From Sphingomonas sp. (GTDB lineage Bacteria; Pseudomonadota; Alphaproteobacteria; Sphingomonadales; Sphingomonadaceae), in contig JAKFUZ010000002.1 in NCBI GenBank assembly GCA_021732445.1, positions 1 through 64,000 of the forward strand: 64,000 bases of DNA. Reading direction: 5' to 3'. Each line of letters begins with the position of its first letter. The stretch's first letter is position 1. The position numbers were made by a program, and so were the translations under genes. Below the pieces are notes generated by a model. That model saw only the letters and a list, made by a program, of their open reading frames with translations, was not told where the DNA came from and made no database searches. Below are positions 1 to 7,142 of this stretch, piece by piece.

Positions 1-128
1 TGTTCGGCAAACTCAAGCAACAGCGCCGTATCGCCACCCGCTACGACAAGACCGCCCTCTCCTTCGAAAGCTTCCTCAATCTCGCTGCCACACGCCTATG
101 GCTAAAGTCTTTTGTCAACACGGCCTAA
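1..128 (+). CDS. IS5-family transposase, C-terminal fragment (5' part outside window)
   Basis: The frame is open from the first base to TAA at 126-128 and gives about 41 residues containing RRIATRYDKTALSF and ending WLKSFVNTA. This is the typical C-terminal tail of IS5-family DDE transposases. The catalytic residues would lie upstream of the window, so it cannot be said whether the full gene is intact. No obvious terminal inverted repeat follows the stop; instead the next ORF starts on the last base of the stop codon, so the right end of the IS is either very short, overlaps that gene or has been lost. The gene lies inside the integrated element that ends at the tRNA-Arg gene. Confidence 0.75.
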   Translation, partial: FGKLKQQRRIATRYDKTALSFESFLNLAATRLWLKSFVNTA

Positions 129-394
129 TGAGTATGCCAGATATTGAGAAATATCGCGCCGATGTGGCGGATATCAATCTACCGCAAGCCCTGAAGGACG
201 AAATGATCAGAGTCGTCTGGCGCATGATGCAAGACGAAATTGACCGCGCCTACGGCACGAGTCCTGTTCAGCAAATTCTTCATATCAAGCCAGAAAAACG
301 TTCCAAAATGGACGCCGAACATGCTAGGTTTTTGCTTCAATCAATGAAGGACAAACGAGCAAAGCGCGCCCCTGAATGTGGCGGGCTCAGGTAG
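128..394 (+). CDS. Small conserved protein upstream of the serine recombinase
   Basis: An 88-residue protein. ATG at 128 shares one base with the transposase stop (TAATG). The ORF-track start at 98 lies inside the transposase tail and is unlikely to be used. The sequence is charged, without membrane segments or signal peptide, and has a motif-like core (LPQALKDEMIRVVWRMMQD). From memory, similar short proteins with an LP..KDE.I..LW.MM core are often encoded just upstream of large serine recombinases in alphaproteobacteria; that is recall, not a search. It ends 6 bp before the recombinase start, so the two are probably co-transcribed. Function is unknown; a recombination accessory role is only a guess. 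Confidence 0.6.
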   Translation: MSMPDIEKYRADVADINLPQALKDEMIRVVWRMMQDEIDRAYGTSPVQQILHIKPEKRSKMDAEHARFLLQSMKDKRAKRAPECGGLR

Positions 395-400
395 GATTCC

Positions 401-2845
401 ATGACGAAGACCACGAACCTCAAAGCTGTCATCTACTGCCGCGTGTCGAGCACGAAGCAAACCACGCAAGGCAATGGCCTCGACTCTCAGGAAACACGCT
501 GCCGCGAATATGCTCGCTATCGCGGGCATGACGTTGTGAAGGTGTTCAAGGATGATGCGTCGGGCGGCTTGGTAACGCGTCCCGCGATGCAGTCCATGTT
601 GGCGTTCCTGAAAAGCCGCCGCAAAGAAACAACTGTCGTCATCATCGACGATATCAGCCGTCTCGCACGTGGCCTTGAAGCGCACCTCAAGTTGCGCGCG
701 GCCATCAGCAGCGTAGGCGGCATACTGGAATCGCCCTCAATCGAGTTCGGTGAAGATTCAGACAGCCAGCTCGTCGAGAATCTTCTCGCCAGCGTGTCGC
801 AGCACCAACGCCAGAAGAATGGCGAGCAAACCAAAAACCGAATGCGCGCGCGGACGATGAATGGCTATTGGTCATTCTATCCGCCGGTTGGCTATCGCTT
901 CGAGCGCGTGGCCGGTCACGGCAAGCTGCTCGTGCGCGCCGAACCTGTCGCCTCGATTGTTGCGGAAGCCCTCAATGGCTTCGCGACTGGCCGCTTCGGA
1001 TCGCAAGCGGAAGTGCAGCGGTTCTTTGAATCGCAGCCACAATTCCCGAAAGCGAAAAACGGCGGCATCACAATTCAGCGCGTGAGCGAAATCCTAAACC
1101 AGCCGATCTACTCGGGCCATATCGAAGTGGCAAAATGGGATATCTCGCTGCGCAAGGGTCAGCATGAAGGGCTGATATCACTCGAAACCTATCTTGAAAT
1201 TCAAGAGCGCCTAAACGGCAAGCCGCGCTTGCCAGTGCGCCAGAACATAAACGCGGATTTCCCACTACGGGGCTTTGTGACCTGTGGTGATTGCAACCTT
1301 CCTTTGACCGCGAACTGGTCGAAAGGACGGCATACGCACTATCCTTATTACATCTGCCGCACCAAGGGGTGCGCGAGCGCGGGCAAGTCCATCCCACGCG
1401 CCAAGGTCGAAGATGCCTTTGAAGAAGTCTTGCGCTGTCTAACGCCCTCACGGGATATCATCGCGCTGGCGTCGCACATGTTCCGCGATCTTTGGGATCA
1501 ACGCGCGGAGTCGGAAAATGCTGCCAAGCTTTCCATGAAGGCAGAGCTTTCGCAGATTGACCGAAAGCTCAATCAGCTTCTCGACCGGATTGTCGATGCT
1601 GACAGCGAGACGGTGATCAAAGCGTATGAAAAGCGTGTGCAGGAATTTGAATCGCAGAAGCTGCTGCTGAGCGAGAAAATCGCAAACTGCGGTCGTCCGC
1701 TGCCAGACTATGACGAAACTTTTCGAACCGCGATGGATTTTCTCGCAAGCCCTTGTAAATTATGGGCTTCTGAGAGGTTAGAAGACCGCCGTGCAGTGCT
1801 CAAATTGGCATTCGCAGACAACTTGGCCTATGTGCCAAAAGAGGGTTTTCGAACCGCTGAATTTTCCTTGCCCTTCAGGGCGTTACAGGATTTTTCAGGA
1901 TCAAAAAGAGAGATGGCGCGCCCGGCAGGAGTCGAACCTGCGGCCTCAAGATTAGAAGTCTCGTGCTCTATCCAACTGAGCTACGGGCGCCCGGCGGCCT
2001 CGATAGCGCGGATTGCGCTGCGGCGAAACGGCGATATGCATCGTATCGCAGTCAACAAGGGGGCCAGTGTGTCGCTCAGGAAAGTCACCGCACGCGACAT
2101 GGCGGGAGCGCATTTTCGCTATTATGATTTCGTCATGGCGGCATTTGTCGTCATTTTGGTGCTTTCCAACGTGGTTGGTGCGGGCAAGCGCGCAGAGATT
2201 GGCGTGCCGTTTGTCGGCCTGTGGCCTTTTGGCGCCGGCATCCTGTTCTTTCCGCTGTCCTACATTCTCGATGATGTGCTGACCGAAGTATATGGCTATG
2301 CGCGGGCGCGCCGCGTCATCTGGGCCGGTTTCGCCGCGCTCGCTTTTCTGGTGCTGATGGAGTGGGTGACGGTTGCCCTGCCGCCGGCGGCCGACTGGAA
2401 CGGGCAGGCGCATTATGAATATGTCTTTGGCCTGCCGCCGCAGCATATCGGCACTTTTCCCTATTTCAGCGTGGGAATTGGCGGGCGCATTGCGTTTGCG
2501 TCGATCTGCGCGTTCTGGGTGGGCGACATTTTGAACTCGCTGGTGCTCGCCAAGATGAAAATCTGGACGGCGGGCAAGATGCTGTGGACCCGCACTATCG
2601 GCTCGACCCTCATTGGCGAAGGCGCCGACAGCCTGATCTTTTACCCGCTGGCCTTTTATGGGCTGGCCGACTGGCCGGTCAGCGCGCTGCTCGCGGTAAT
2701 GGGCACGCAGTTCGTGCTGAAAGTGGGCTGGGAGGTCGTCTTGACGCCAGTGACCTATGCCATTGTCGGCTTCCTCAAGCGCGCTGAGGGTGTGGATGTG
2801 TATGATGAAGGCACGGACTTCACGCCGTTCAGTACCCAAAGCTGA
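401..2845 (+). CDS. Large serine recombinase (integrase); ORF has no stop before the end of yhhQ
   Basis: The N-terminal resolvase domain (about residues 8-150) has the nucleophile region YCRVSSTKQ and the catalytic-arginine region DDISRLARG. A recombinase domain follows (about 155-290), then a zinc-ribbon-like segment (CGDCNLPL then YYICRTKGC, about 298-330) and a coiled-coil tail (about 370-440). This is the large serine recombinase architecture used for site-specific integration. Recognisable recombinase sequence ends near residue 503 (GSKREM). The same frame then continues antisense through tRNA-Arg (about residues 505-530, MARPAGVEPAASRLEV) and through the whole of yhhQ to the stop at 2845, giving an 814-codon ORF. 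Only the first roughly 505-530 residues are integrase. The tail suggests the original stop lay beyond the attachment site and was replaced by host sequence on integration. Confidence 0.85.
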   Translation: MTKTTNLKAVIYCRVSSTKQTTQGNGLDSQETRCREYARYRGHDVVKVFKDDASGGLVTRPAMQSMLAFLKSRRKETTVVIIDDISRLARGLEAHLKLRAAISSVGGILESPSIEFGEDSDSQLVENLLASVSQHQRQKNGEQTKNRMRARTMNGYWSFYPPVGYRFERVAGHGKLLVRAEPVASIVAEALNGFATGRFGSQAEVQRFFESQPQFPKAKNGGITIQRVSEILNQPIYSGHIEVAKWDISLRKGQHEGLISLETYLEIQERLNGKPRLPVRQNINADFPLRGFVTCGDCNLPLTANWSKGRHTHYPYYICRTKGCASAGKSIPRAKVEDAFEEVLRCLTPSRDIIALASHMFRDLWDQRAESENAAKLSMKAELSQIDRKLNQLLDRIVDADSETVIKAYEKRVQEFESQKLLLSEKIANCGRPLPDYDETFRTAMDFLASPCKLWASERLEDRRAVLKLAFADNLAYVPKEGFRTAEFSLPFRALQDFSGSKREMARPAGVEPAASRLEVSCSIQLSYGRPAASIARIALRRNGDMHRIAVNKGASVSLRKVTARDMAGAHFRYYDFVMAAFVVILVLSNVVGAGKRAEIGVPFVGLWPFGAGILFFPLSYILDDVLTEVYGYARARRVIWAGFAALAFLVLMEWVTVALPPAADWNGQAHYEYVFGLPPQHIGTFPYFSVGIGGRIAFASICAFWVGDILNSLVLAKMKIWTAGKMLWTRTIGSTLIGEGADSLIFYPLAFYGLADWPVSALLAVMGTQFVLKVGWEVVLTPVTYAIVGFLKRAEGVDVYDEGTDFTPFSTQS
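1914..1990 (-). tRNA. tRNA-Arg (anticodon TCT)
   Basis: The minus strand folds into a canonical cloverleaf. The acceptor is GCGCCCG/CGGGCGC, the D-arm is GCTCAGTTGGATAGAGC, the anticodon stem is CGAGA/TCTTG with loop CTTCTAA (anticodon TCT, reading AGA), and the T-arm is GCAGG TTCGACT CCTGC. A G discriminator and an encoded CCA (1914-1916) follow. It is intact although it forms the boundary of the integrated element: its 3' end faces the recombinase gene, the usual geometry for a tRNA attachment site. Confidence 0.97.
2069..2845 (+). CDS. yhhQ: Queuosine precursor transporter (VUT family, DUF165)
   Basis: A polytopic membrane protein of about 258 residues. Typical VUT/YhhQ motifs are visible: LVLSNVVGAGK in the first helix, FPLSYILDDVLTEVYGY, and GEGADSLIFYPLAFYG near the C-terminus. 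The family imports queuosine precursors (preQ0/preQ1) across the inner membrane for tRNA modification. GTG at 2069 is preferred because a strong Shine-Dalgarno (aaggggg, 2057-2063) precedes it by 5 nt; ATG 2036 and ATG 2099 are alternatives. The ORF-track entry starting at 401 is a read-in from the recombinase, not the native start. It is transcribed away from the adjacent tRNA gene, so its native promoter must lie in the short interval near 1991-2060, or it may now be read from the element. Confidence 0.85.
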   Translation: MSLRKVTARDMAGAHFRYYDFVMAAFVVILVLSNVVGAGKRAEIGVPFVGLWPFGAGILFFPLSYILDDVLTEVYGYARARRVIWAGFAALAFLVLMEWVTVALPPAADWNGQAHYEYVFGLPPQHIGTFPYFSVGIGGRIAFASICAFWVGDILNSLVLAKMKIWTAGKMLWTRTIGSTLIGEGADSLIFYPLAFYGLADWPVSALLAVMGTQFVLKVGWEVVLTPVTYAIVGFLKRAEGVDVYDEGTDFTPFSTQS

Positions 2846-2933
2846 GGCGCGGGTTGTGTCATGCAGTGTCGCTTGCTGCCATCATATGCTGCCATCATAA
2901 GCGGCTGTTGCCGATGATCGGCAGATCACCCGG

Positions 2934-3602
2934 TCAGGCTGCGACGGCACCCAGCAGCGCTTCAAACAGGCGCCGCCCGTCAGACCCGCCATGCGCCGCC
3001 TCGATCCGGCGCTCGGGGTGCGGCATCATCCCCAGCACGTTGCCTGCGTCGTTGAATATGCCCGCAATGTCGCGCGCCGCGCCGTTGACCGGTTCGGCAT
3101 AGCGAAAGGCCACGCGCCCTTCGCCTTCAAGCCGGTCAAGCGTGTCGACATCGGCGACGTAGTTGCCGTCATGATGCGCAACGGGCACGATCAGCCTTTC
3201 GCCAGGTGTGTATTGGCGCGTGAACATGCTGTCGCTGTTGGTCACCGTGAGCGCGACGTCGCGGCAGACGAAATCAATGCCGGCATTGCGCATCAGCGCG
3301 CCCGGCAGCAGGCCGATTTCCGTCAGCACCTGAAAGCCGTTGCACACGCCCAGCACCGGCACGCCGCGCGCCGCCGCGGCGACAATCGCGGGAATAATAG
3401 CGGCCCTCGCGGCAATTGCCCCGCAGCGCAGATAATCGCCGTAGGAAAAGCCGCCGGGAAGCGCGATCAGCGCGGTGCCGTCCGGCAGGCTGGTGTCGCC
3501 GTGCCACACCATCGCCGGCTTGCGGCCTGTCACCGCCTCCAGCGCCACCGCCATGTCGCGGTCGCAGTTTGAGCCGGGAAAAACGATGACGGCGGTTTTC
3601 AC
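2934..3602 (-). CDS. purQ: Phosphoribosylformylglycinamidine synthase, glutaminase subunit PurQ
   Basis: A class I glutamine amidotransferase of 222 residues. It supplies ammonia to PurL for conversion of FGAR to FGAM in purine biosynthesis. The N-terminus [15 protein letters not shown] is diagnostic of PurQ. The nucleophile cysteine lies in GVCNGFQVL and the His/Glu pair in MMPHPERR near the C-terminus. The GTG start at 3602 is chosen because it gives the family's usual N-terminus and overlaps the purS stop by 4 nt (GTGA), implying translational coupling. The track's longer ORF adds about 22 residues from the purS frame region. Together with PurS it forms the multi-subunit type of FGAM synthase; purL is not in the window. 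Confidence 0.95.
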   Translation of the reverse strand: MKTAVIVFPGSNCDRDMAVALEAVTGRKPAMVWHGDTSLPDGTALIALPGGFSYGDYLRCGAIAARAAIIPAIVAAAARGVPVLGVCNGFQVLTEIGLLPGALMRNAGIDFVCRDVALTVTNSDSMFTRQYTPGERLIVPVAHHDGNYVADVDTLDRLEGEGRVAFRYAEPVNGAARDIAGIFNDAGNVLGMMPHPERRIEAAHGGSDGRRLFEALLGAVAA

Positions 3603-3841
3603 GCCCCAGGCTCCAGCCGTTCCACGCGGTAGTTTTCGATTACGGTGTTGGCGAGCAGCTTGCGACACATTGCGTCAACCGCCGCATCGCTGGTGTCGTC
3701 GGCCAGCTCCAGCTCGATCAGCTTTCCTGCCCGCACGTCGTGCACGCCAGCAAAACCAAGCCCGTCCAGCGCTTTATGAATGGCCTTTCCCTGCGGGTCG
3801 AGGACACCGGGTTTCAGCGTCACGATAATGCGGAGTTTCAT
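3599..3841 (-). CDS. purS: Phosphoribosylformylglycinamidine synthase subunit PurS
   Basis: A small protein of 80 residues starting [18 protein letters not shown], the usual PurS N-terminus. PurS dimers bridge PurL and PurQ in the FGAM synthase complex. The stop overlaps the purQ start by 4 nt. The track ORF extends upstream in frame, but ATG 3841 matches the family length. It lies 112 bp downstream of purC on the same strand; the purC-purS-purQ order is common in alphaproteobacteria. Confidence 0.95.
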   Translation of the reverse strand: MKLRIIVTLKPGVLDPQGKAIHKALDGLGFAGVHDVRAGKLIELELADDTSDAAVDAMCRKLLANTVIENYRVERLEPGA

Positions 3842-3953
3842 GCGGCGTCTCTGCCTTGTCTGGGCGTCAGGAACGGTTGATCCGGCTATGCCGTGCCCGA
3901 CTGCCGGCGGCAACCCCGCTGGCCCGATGACAGGGCGCTGTGTGGCGCGGCGC

Positions 3954-4733
3954 CTATTTGCCCCGGCGCTTTCGGTGCGTTTCAAGGTCAAGCACCGCGC
4001 TGTCGGCACCTTCAGGCATCAGCCCCAGCCGCCGCGCGACTTCCTGATAGGCTTCTACCTCGCCGCCCAGGTCACGCCGGAACCGGTCCTTGTCGAGCTT
4101 TTCGCCCGAGTCCATGTCCCATAGCCGGCAGCCGTCGGGGCTGATTTCGTCGGCGAGGATGATCCGCGAATAGTCATTGTCCCAGATCCGGCCAAATTCG
4201 AGCTTGAAGTCGATGAGCCGGATGCCGACGCCTGCAAACAGCCCGCTCAGAAAATCATTCACGCGGATGGCAATGTCGGCAATGTCGTGCATTTCTTCCT
4301 GGCTTGCCCAGCCAAAGGCGGCGATGTGTTCGTCAGTAATCATTGGGTCGCCAAGCGCGTCATCCTTGTAATAATATTCTATGATGGTGCGCGGCAACTG
4401 CGTGCCTTCCTCAATGCCGAGGCGCTTGGAAAGTGAGCCAGCCGCGACGTTGCGGATGACGATTTCTATCGGAATTATTTCAACCTGGCGAATAAGTTGC
4501 TCGCGCATGTTCAGGCGACGTATGAAGTGTGTCGGGATGCCGATATTGCCTAGCAGCGTAAAGACATGCTCGGAAATGCGGTTGTTCAGTACCCCCTTGC
4601 CGCTGATCGTGCCCTTTTTTTCTGCGTTGAACGCGGTGGCGTCGTCCTTGAAATACTGGATCAACGTGCCGGGCTCCGGGCCTTCATAGAGGATTTTGGC
4701 TTTGCCTTCGTAGATTTGCCGGCGGCGAGCCAT
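3954..4733 (-). CDS. purC: Phosphoribosylaminoimidazole-succinocarboxamide synthase (SAICAR synthetase)
   Basis: A protein of 259 residues that ligates aspartate to CAIR using ATP in step 8 of de novo purine synthesis. Family motifs are visible: an N-terminal [11 protein letters not shown] nucleotide-binding hairpin, [33 protein letters not shown], and [15 protein letters not shown] 4733 gives the canonical [13 protein letters not shown] start; the track's extra 26 residues are not family-like. It is the first gene of the purCSQ group, and a candidate sigma70-type promoter lies about 110 nt upstream. Confidence 0.96.
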   Translation of the reverse strand: MARRRQIYEGKAKILYEGPEPGTLIQYFKDDATAFNAEKKGTISGKGVLNNRISEHVFTLLGNIGIPTHFIRRLNMREQLIRQVEIIPIEIVIRNVAAGSLSKRLGIEEGTQLPRTIIEYYYKDDALGDPMITDEHIAAFGWASQEEMHDIADIAIRVNDFLSGLFAGVGIRLIDFKLEFGRIWDNDYSRIILADEISPDGCRLWDMDSGEKLDKDRFRRDLGGEVEAYQEVARRLGLMPEGADSAVLDLETHRKRRGK

Positions 4734-4849
4734 GGAGCAATACCTTTGAAAAAACGCGATGAACACAAGGGCTGAAAAGGGCGCCCAAAAAAGCTGCCCC
4801 GGCGCCACCAACGCGGGGCGTTGCGTGGGCGCCAGGGCGCGAACTCAGC

Positions 4850-4878
4850 ACTATATAGAAGGCGCGACCGCCGCGCAA
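4850..4878 (-). promoter_or_regulatory. Candidate sigma70-type promoter for purC
   Basis: On the minus strand TTGCGC (-35, 4873-4878) is separated by 17 bp from TATAGT (-10, 4850-4855). This sits in the 190-bp gap between kynU and purC and would give a leader of about 110 nt. Prediction is by consensus match only. Confidence 0.35.
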
Positions 4879-4923
4879 TCTCGCCGTGGTGCAAATAGCT
4901 GCCTGTTCCGCCACGCCCGTTGC

Positions 4924-6138
4924 TCAGGTAACCGCAGCGCGGACGGAATATTGCGGGTCGCGCCAGGCACCGCTGGCGACCACCTCGCGCAGAATTTCGC
5001 CCGCCAGCGCCACGTCCTGGAAACCAATGTAAAGTGGAGTCAGGCCGAACCGGATAATGTCAGGCGCCCGGAAATCGCCAATCACACCGCGTGCGATGAG
5101 CGCTTGTGACAGCGCATAGGCTGCCTCATGGCGGAACGAAATGTGGCTGCCGCGCCGGGCCGCATCGTTCGGGCTAACGCATTCGAGACCCAGCGCAGCG
5201 CCAATATCTGCAAAACACGCAAATAGCGCGGCGCTTTTTTCGGCAAGGGCGGCGATGTCGGCCTCAAGCGCCAGATCGACCCCGGATTCGAGCGCGGTCA
5301 TGGCGAGCATGGGTGGCGATCCGTTGAGCCAGCGATTGATACCGGCTGCGGGCCGGTAGCCATCAACAAAGGCAAAGGGTTCTGCATGGCTAAGCCAGCC
5401 ATTCAAAGGGCTTATCAGACTATTCTGCCATCGTTTATTAACATAAAGATACGCTGGCGCACCAGGGCCCCCGTTGAGATATTTATAGCCACAGCCCACT
5501 GCAAGGTCGGCACCCGCCGCGCCAAGGTCAACTGGAACCGCCCCGGTGCTATGGCTCAAATCCCATAGCGTGAGGGCGCCGGCCTGTCGCGCTGCCGATG
5601 AATATGAAGTGATATCAAATGCTTCGGCTGTTTTATAATGAACATGTGTCAGCAGCAGCACGGCTGTATCGTTTGACAGCGCGGCCAACAATTCGCCGCG
5701 CGCCACGCAGTGCAGCCGGGCCCCCGCCACGCATCGGACGGCGCCTTGCGCCACATATAGGTCGCTGGGGAAATTGCCCGCTTCAGTCAGGATCGTGCGT
5801 CGCGCCGGATTTTGCTGGAGCGCGGCGACGAGCAGTTTGAACAGGTTTGAAGATGTCGAATCGGTGACGATCACCTCATTGGCTTCAGCGCCGATGAGCC
5901 GCGCGATCTTGCCGCCGATGCGCTGGGGCGCGTCCATCCAGCCCTCGTTCCACGCGCGGACCATGCGCGTGCCCCATTGATGCTCGGTGATGTGCGCCAT
6001 GGCAGCGATGGTCGCCTTGGGCAGCGGGCCGAGCGAGTTGCCATCGAGATAAATCACGCCTTCGGGCAGCACGAACCGCTCCCGAAAATGGCGTAGCGGG
6101 TCGGCGGCGTCGCGCGCGCGCGCTTCATCAAGCGTCAT
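4924..6138 (-). CDS. kynU: Kynureninase
   Basis: A PLP-dependent fold-type I enzyme of 404 residues that cleaves L-kynurenine to anthranilate and alanine. The sequence shows the family N-terminus (LPEGVIYLDGNSLGPLP), the VTDSTSSNLFKLL helix, and the PLP-lysine motif GCGYKYLNGGPG. The preferred start is ATG 6138, which shares its A with the stop of the upstream hydrolase gene (TGATG); the track start one codon earlier is GTG. The coupling to a hydrolase with kynurenine-formamidase features supports a tryptophan-catabolic role. Tryptophan 2,3-dioxygenase is not in the window. Confidence 0.93.
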   Translation of the reverse strand: MTLDEARARDAADPLRHFRERFVLPEGVIYLDGNSLGPLPKATIAAMAHITEHQWGTRMVRAWNEGWMDAPQRIGGKIARLIGAEANEVIVTDSTSSNLFKLLVAALQQNPARRTILTEAGNFPSDLYVAQGAVRCVAGARLHCVARGELLAALSNDTAVLLLTHVHYKTAEAFDITSYSSAARQAGALTLWDLSHSTGAVPVDLGAAGADLAVGCGYKYLNGGPGAPAYLYVNKRWQNSLISPLNGWLSHAEPFAFVDGYRPAAGINRWLNGSPPMLAMTALESGVDLALEADIAALAEKSAALFACFADIGAALGLECVSPNDAARRGSHISFRHEAAYALSQALIARGVIGDFRAPDIIRFGLTPLYIGFQDVALAGEILREVVASGAWRDPQYSVRAAVT

Positions 6139-7055
6139 CACCGGGCGAACGCCCGATGGATGCGCCGGCGCGCCTCGGCCCAGGCGGCGCTTTCTGGTGC
6201 TATCAGTTCGACATGGCCGGTGCGTGGCACGCGAATGAGCGTGGCGGCATCGCCTGCGGCCTGCGCCTGTTCGGCATAGCCGGTGCCCAGCCGCATTGGA
6301 ATAATCGCGTCATTCTCGCCATTTATCAGCGTTTGTGAAACGCCAAGCGGCAGCAGCCGGGGGATTGACGTATCGGCAAAGACATCACGACGGGCAGGGC
6401 TGGCCACGCCGACCAGCCGCGCAATCACGTCCGTGCCACATCCATTGTCGGGGCTGGCCGCCACCGCTGCCAGATCGGGCAGGCCGCCCAGGCTTATGAC
6501 ATGGTGGATCGCGAGCGGCAGCGCGGTGTGGAGCCCGCTCGATTTGGGCAGCCGGTGCCGCGCGGCAAGCCACAGCGCCAGATGCCCGCCCGCCGAATGG
6601 CCGACCGCCACCACGCGGTTGAGATCGAGCCCATACTCGGCCGCGTGCGCCCCGAGCAGGTCAGCCGCCGCCGCGACATCAGCGAATGTGCCCGGATAGC
6701 CACCGCCCGGCCGGTCGACGCCGCGATAATCGATGTTCCAAACCGCAATGCCACGCCCCCGCAAGTCATTGGCGAGCCAGTCCATCAGCGTCCGGTCGGC
6801 GATTTGTGTCTGCCAGCATCCGCCATGAACCATCAGAACAACCGGGTGCGGGCCGGGGCCTTTGGGCTGCCAGAGATCAACTTTTTGGAACGGGTCGGTC
6901 CCATAGCCCATCGTCGTGTCGGGCGCCGGGCGCGGGCGGCGCAGAAGGTCCGGCCAGGTCAGCAACGGTGGGGAAGTTGACGTCATGGCGGCTCCAGCGG
7001 TGCCAAGCGCGGTTGCGACCAGCGCCAGCACCGGGACGAGGGGAAATTTCGGCAT
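6138..7055 (-). CDS. Exported alpha/beta hydrolase, probable kynurenine formamidase-like
   Basis: A protein of 305 residues. A hydrophobic N-terminus ending near TALGTAGAAM looks like a signal peptide. The alpha/beta-hydrolase core has an oxyanion motif HGGCW, nucleophile elbow GHSAGG, the acid in NGENDAIIP and the histidine in RTGHVELI. HGG-W is characteristic of the arylformamidase (AFMID/BNA7-like) branch, and the gene is translationally coupled to kynU. This makes N-formylkynurenine the best guess for substrate, but other small esters are possible. The predicted export is odd for a kynurenine-pathway enzyme. Confidence 0.7.
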   Translation of the reverse strand: MPKFPLVPVLALVATALGTAGAAMTSTSPPLLTWPDLLRRPRPAPDTTMGYGTDPFQKVDLWQPKGPGPHPVVLMVHGGCWQTQIADRTLMDWLANDLRGRGIAVWNIDYRGVDRPGGGYPGTFADVAAAADLLGAHAAEYGLDLNRVVAVGHSAGGHLALWLAARHRLPKSSGLHTALPLAIHHVISLGGLPDLAAVAASPDNGCGTDVIARLVGVASPARRDVFADTSIPRLLPLGVSQTLINGENDAIIPMRLGTGYAEQAQAAGDAATLIRVPRTGHVELIAPESAAWAEARRRIHRAFAR

Positions 7056-7142
7056 TAAACCGATCCTAGCCCGGCCAATCCTGCTTGTCGAAGGGGGAAA
7101 GCCTCTCGCAACGCGCGCCGCTGGCTGCTATCGGCTCGGCGA

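Larger units (their letters stand above)
1..1916. mobile_element. Right end of an integrative element inserted at tRNA-Arg(TCT)
   Basis: A large serine recombinase points at, and directly abuts, the 3' end of an intact tRNA-Arg gene, with an IS5-type transposase remnant further inside. tRNA 3' ends are classic attachment sites. Host genes (yhhQ, pur genes) start immediately on the other side. The distal end and the second att copy are to the left of the window, so element size and cargo are unknown. The boundary given here is the 3' end of the tRNA; the true crossover may lie within the tRNA T-arm or acceptor stem. Confidence 0.65.

Noticed and set aside
98-127. Start of the small ORF at 98 as given in the track
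   Set aside because: It would lie within the transposase C-terminal coding sequence; ATG 128 is directly coupled to the transposase stop.
1952-2839. A 295-aa minus-strand ORF over yhhQ
   Set aside because: It is antisense to a clear membrane transporter gene and shows low-complexity Arg/His/Gln content typical of shadow frames.
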